Source of the DNA: Chloroflexota bacterium
Lineage (GTDB): Bacteria > Chloroflexota > Anaerolineae > Anaerolineales > DRMV01
Reading direction: 5' to 3'
Assembly: GCA_013153135.1 (NCBI GenBank)
Contig: JAADFA010000096.1
Span: 1-6,598 of the forward strand
Length of the DNA stretch: 6,598 nt
The notes beneath the pieces are model-generated. The model ran no database searches. It was not told the DNA's origin and saw nothing but the letters and a program-made list of their open reading frames with translations. The position numbers and the translations under genes were made by a program. Each line of letters starts with the position of its first letter. Position 1 is the first letter of the stretch. This document shows positions 5,375 to 6,598 of this stretch, in pieces.

Positions 5375-6598
5375 ATGGAAGCATGGCAAAAGGCTGTGGT
5401 TCGCATCCTGACGCCGGAAGGCGGGGCCACCCTGGGCGCGGGTTTTTTGGCCAACCGCCAAAAGGGCCTGGTGCTTACCAGCGCGCACGTCGTCCAGGGA
5501 CTAGATGAGGTCCTGGTGGAATTTCCCCTGCTCGGCTCTTCACACCGTCCCCCGCCTCGTTACGCAGCTCGCGTCAAGGATCGGGACGACAAGATCGACC
5601 TGGCTGTTCTGCACCTGGACGAGGTTCCCCCAGATGTTCATCCGCCCCGCCTGGTGCGAAGCGGCGGTGTGAGCCTGTGGGGCCATCCCTTTCGGGTCTT
5701 GGGGTTCCCCGAAGGCCATCCCCAGGGGACCTGGGCCCACGGCTTCCTGCGCGCGACCGTGGGCCGGGGATGGATCCAGCTGGAAGCCGAGACGCCTGGG
5801 TTCGCGGTACAGCCAGGCTTCAGCGGCGCGCCGGTATGGGATGCGTACGAGGACGGTGTGGTGGGGCTGGTGGTCGCGGCCGCGCGCGAGCCTGAGACCC
5901 GGGCCGCGTTTTGCATCCCCACTGAGCACCTTCTGGCCCGCTGGCCTCATCTGGCCTGGGAAGCCCGACCGGCCAACCCGTATCGGGGCTTGTTTTTCTT
6001 CCGCGAGCAAGACGCGCCCTTCTTCTTCGGCCGGGAGCGCTTCGTCGACGAAGAGCTTTTCCCAGCCGTGCAGCAACACAACTTCGTGTTTTTAATCGGC
6101 GCCTCGGGTGCGGGCAAGTCTTCGGTGGTCCGAGCCGGGCTCTTCCCCCGCTTGCGTCAGGAGCCCGGATGGCTCATCACTGAGTTCCGGCCGGGACAGG
6201 ACCCTTTCCTCGCCTTAGCCCACAGCCTGATGCCCCTGTGGATGCCCGAAGCCACCCCGCGGGAACAATTGCACGAAGCCCGGGAACTGGCCCAGGACTG
6301 GCGCCAGGGCCAGATCCCTCTGGCCGAGGTGATCCGGGATGTGCTCCAGCGCCATGGCGCCGCGCGGCTGCTCCTTTTCGGCGACCAGTTCGAAGAGCTC
6401 TTCACCCTGAACCAGCCCACCACCGAAGAAGCCACAACCCTGCGCCGCCGCTTCCTCGACCTGCTCCTCGACGCGGTCGAGGCGACCCGCAAGGATAAGG
6501 CCCTGACCCTGCTCCTGGCCATGCGGGCCGACTTCATGGGCCACGCGCTGGGGCACCGCCGACTGACCGAGGCCCTCAACCGGGACCGTCCCCTCCAC
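5375..6598 (+). CDS. Trypsin-like serine protease fused to nSTAND1 NTPase (3' end outside window)
   Basis: The frame is open from the ATG at 5375 to the right edge (408 codons, no stop). An in-frame TAA at 5357 excludes an upstream start, and the ribosome binding site is weak (GGCGAG, 5367-5372). Residues about 5-190 form a trypsin/HtrA-like protease: GAGFLAN (21-27), TSAHVV with His38, KIDLAVLHL with Asp75, and PGFSGAPVW with Ser150, a complete catalytic triad. There is no signal peptide, so it acts in the cytoplasm. From about 200 an nSTAND1-type NTPase follows: the NPYRGL entry motif (201-206), FFFGRE (216-221), Walker A GASGAGKSS (242-250), Walker B LLLFGDQFEELF (332-343) with Asp337, and a MRADF segment (383-387) typical of the family. 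Relatives usually continue into a helical region and WD40 or other sensor repeats; that is inferred, not seen. The likely role is a ligand-triggered oligomerising switch that activates the protease. Confidence 0.9.
   Translation, partial: MEAWQKAVVRILTPEGGATLGAGFLANRQKGLVLTSAHVVQGLDEVLVEFPLLGSSHRPPPRYAARVKDRDDKIDLAVLHLDEVPPDVHPPRLVRSGGVSLWGHPFRVLGFPEGHPQGTWAHGFLRATVGRGWIQLEAETPGFAVQPGFSGAPVWDAYEDGVVGLVVAAAREPETRAAFCIPTEHLLARWPHLAWEARPANPYRGLFFFREQDAPFFFGRERFVDEELFPAVQQHNFVFLIGASGAGKSSVVRAGLFPRLRQEPGWLITEFRPGQDPFLALAHSLMPLWMPEATPREQLHEARELAQDWRQGQIPLAEVIRDVLQRHGAARLLLFGDQFEELFTLNQPTTEEATTLRRRFLDLLLDAVEATRKDKALTLLLAMRADFMGHALGHRRLTEALNRDRPLH

Noticed and set aside
5540..6079. Minus-strand ORF opposite the protease-STAND gene (also 6157-6579 and 6215-6598)
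   Set aside because: The composition is that of an antisense shadow, and the plus-strand frame has complete protease and Walker motifs across the same bases.

Overview
The window looks like a stretch of chromosome from a GC-rich bacterium. The ferrochelatase resembles the Gram-positive type, and a trypsin-STAND fusion of this kind is common in Chloroflexota, Actinomycetota and Cyanobacteria. My best guess is a Chloroflexota-like or other deep Gram-positive-related lineage, but no rRNA or marker gene fixes the taxonomy.

Layout. Positions 1-122 (minus) hold the N-terminal 40 codons of an unrecognised protein running off the left edge. Positions 123-1585 are an accessory-looking patch. It contains an AT-rich gene for a four-helix membrane protein (364-879, plus) and a 73-residue helical protein (1011-1232, minus). 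Around these lie two copies of an 80-bp inverted repeat (12-91 and 1317-1396), 71/80 identical with only transition differences. Positions 1586-3929 (plus) are a tight haem operon: ferrochelatase (hemH/cpfC), then the FAD enzyme protoporphyrinogen/coproporphyrinogen oxidase (hemY/cgoX). The gap is 4 bp, and the second ribosome binding site lies within the end of the first gene. Positions 3926-5065 (minus) encode a CaiB/BaiF-family enzyme with the His/Asp/Glu set of alpha-methylacyl-CoA racemase. Its stop codon overlaps that of hemY in a shared TTAA. Positions 5066-5374 are a divergent promoter region with a very strong extended -10 box facing right. Positions 5375-6598 (plus, open at the right edge) encode a trypsin-like serine protease fused to an nSTAND1-type NTPase.

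How the genes relate. HemH and HemY act in neighbouring late steps of haem synthesis and are probably co-translated. The racemase belongs to branched acyl-CoA metabolism and has no visible link to haem. The protease-STAND protein is the most interesting item. Its catalytic triad, Walker A and Walker B are all intact, and this architecture is predicted to work as a signal-triggered protease switch, often proposed to act in defence or cell-death responses. Its sensor end and downstream genes lie beyond the window, so its role cannot be settled here. I saw no tRNA, rRNA, CRISPR array, transposase or convincing intrinsic terminator.
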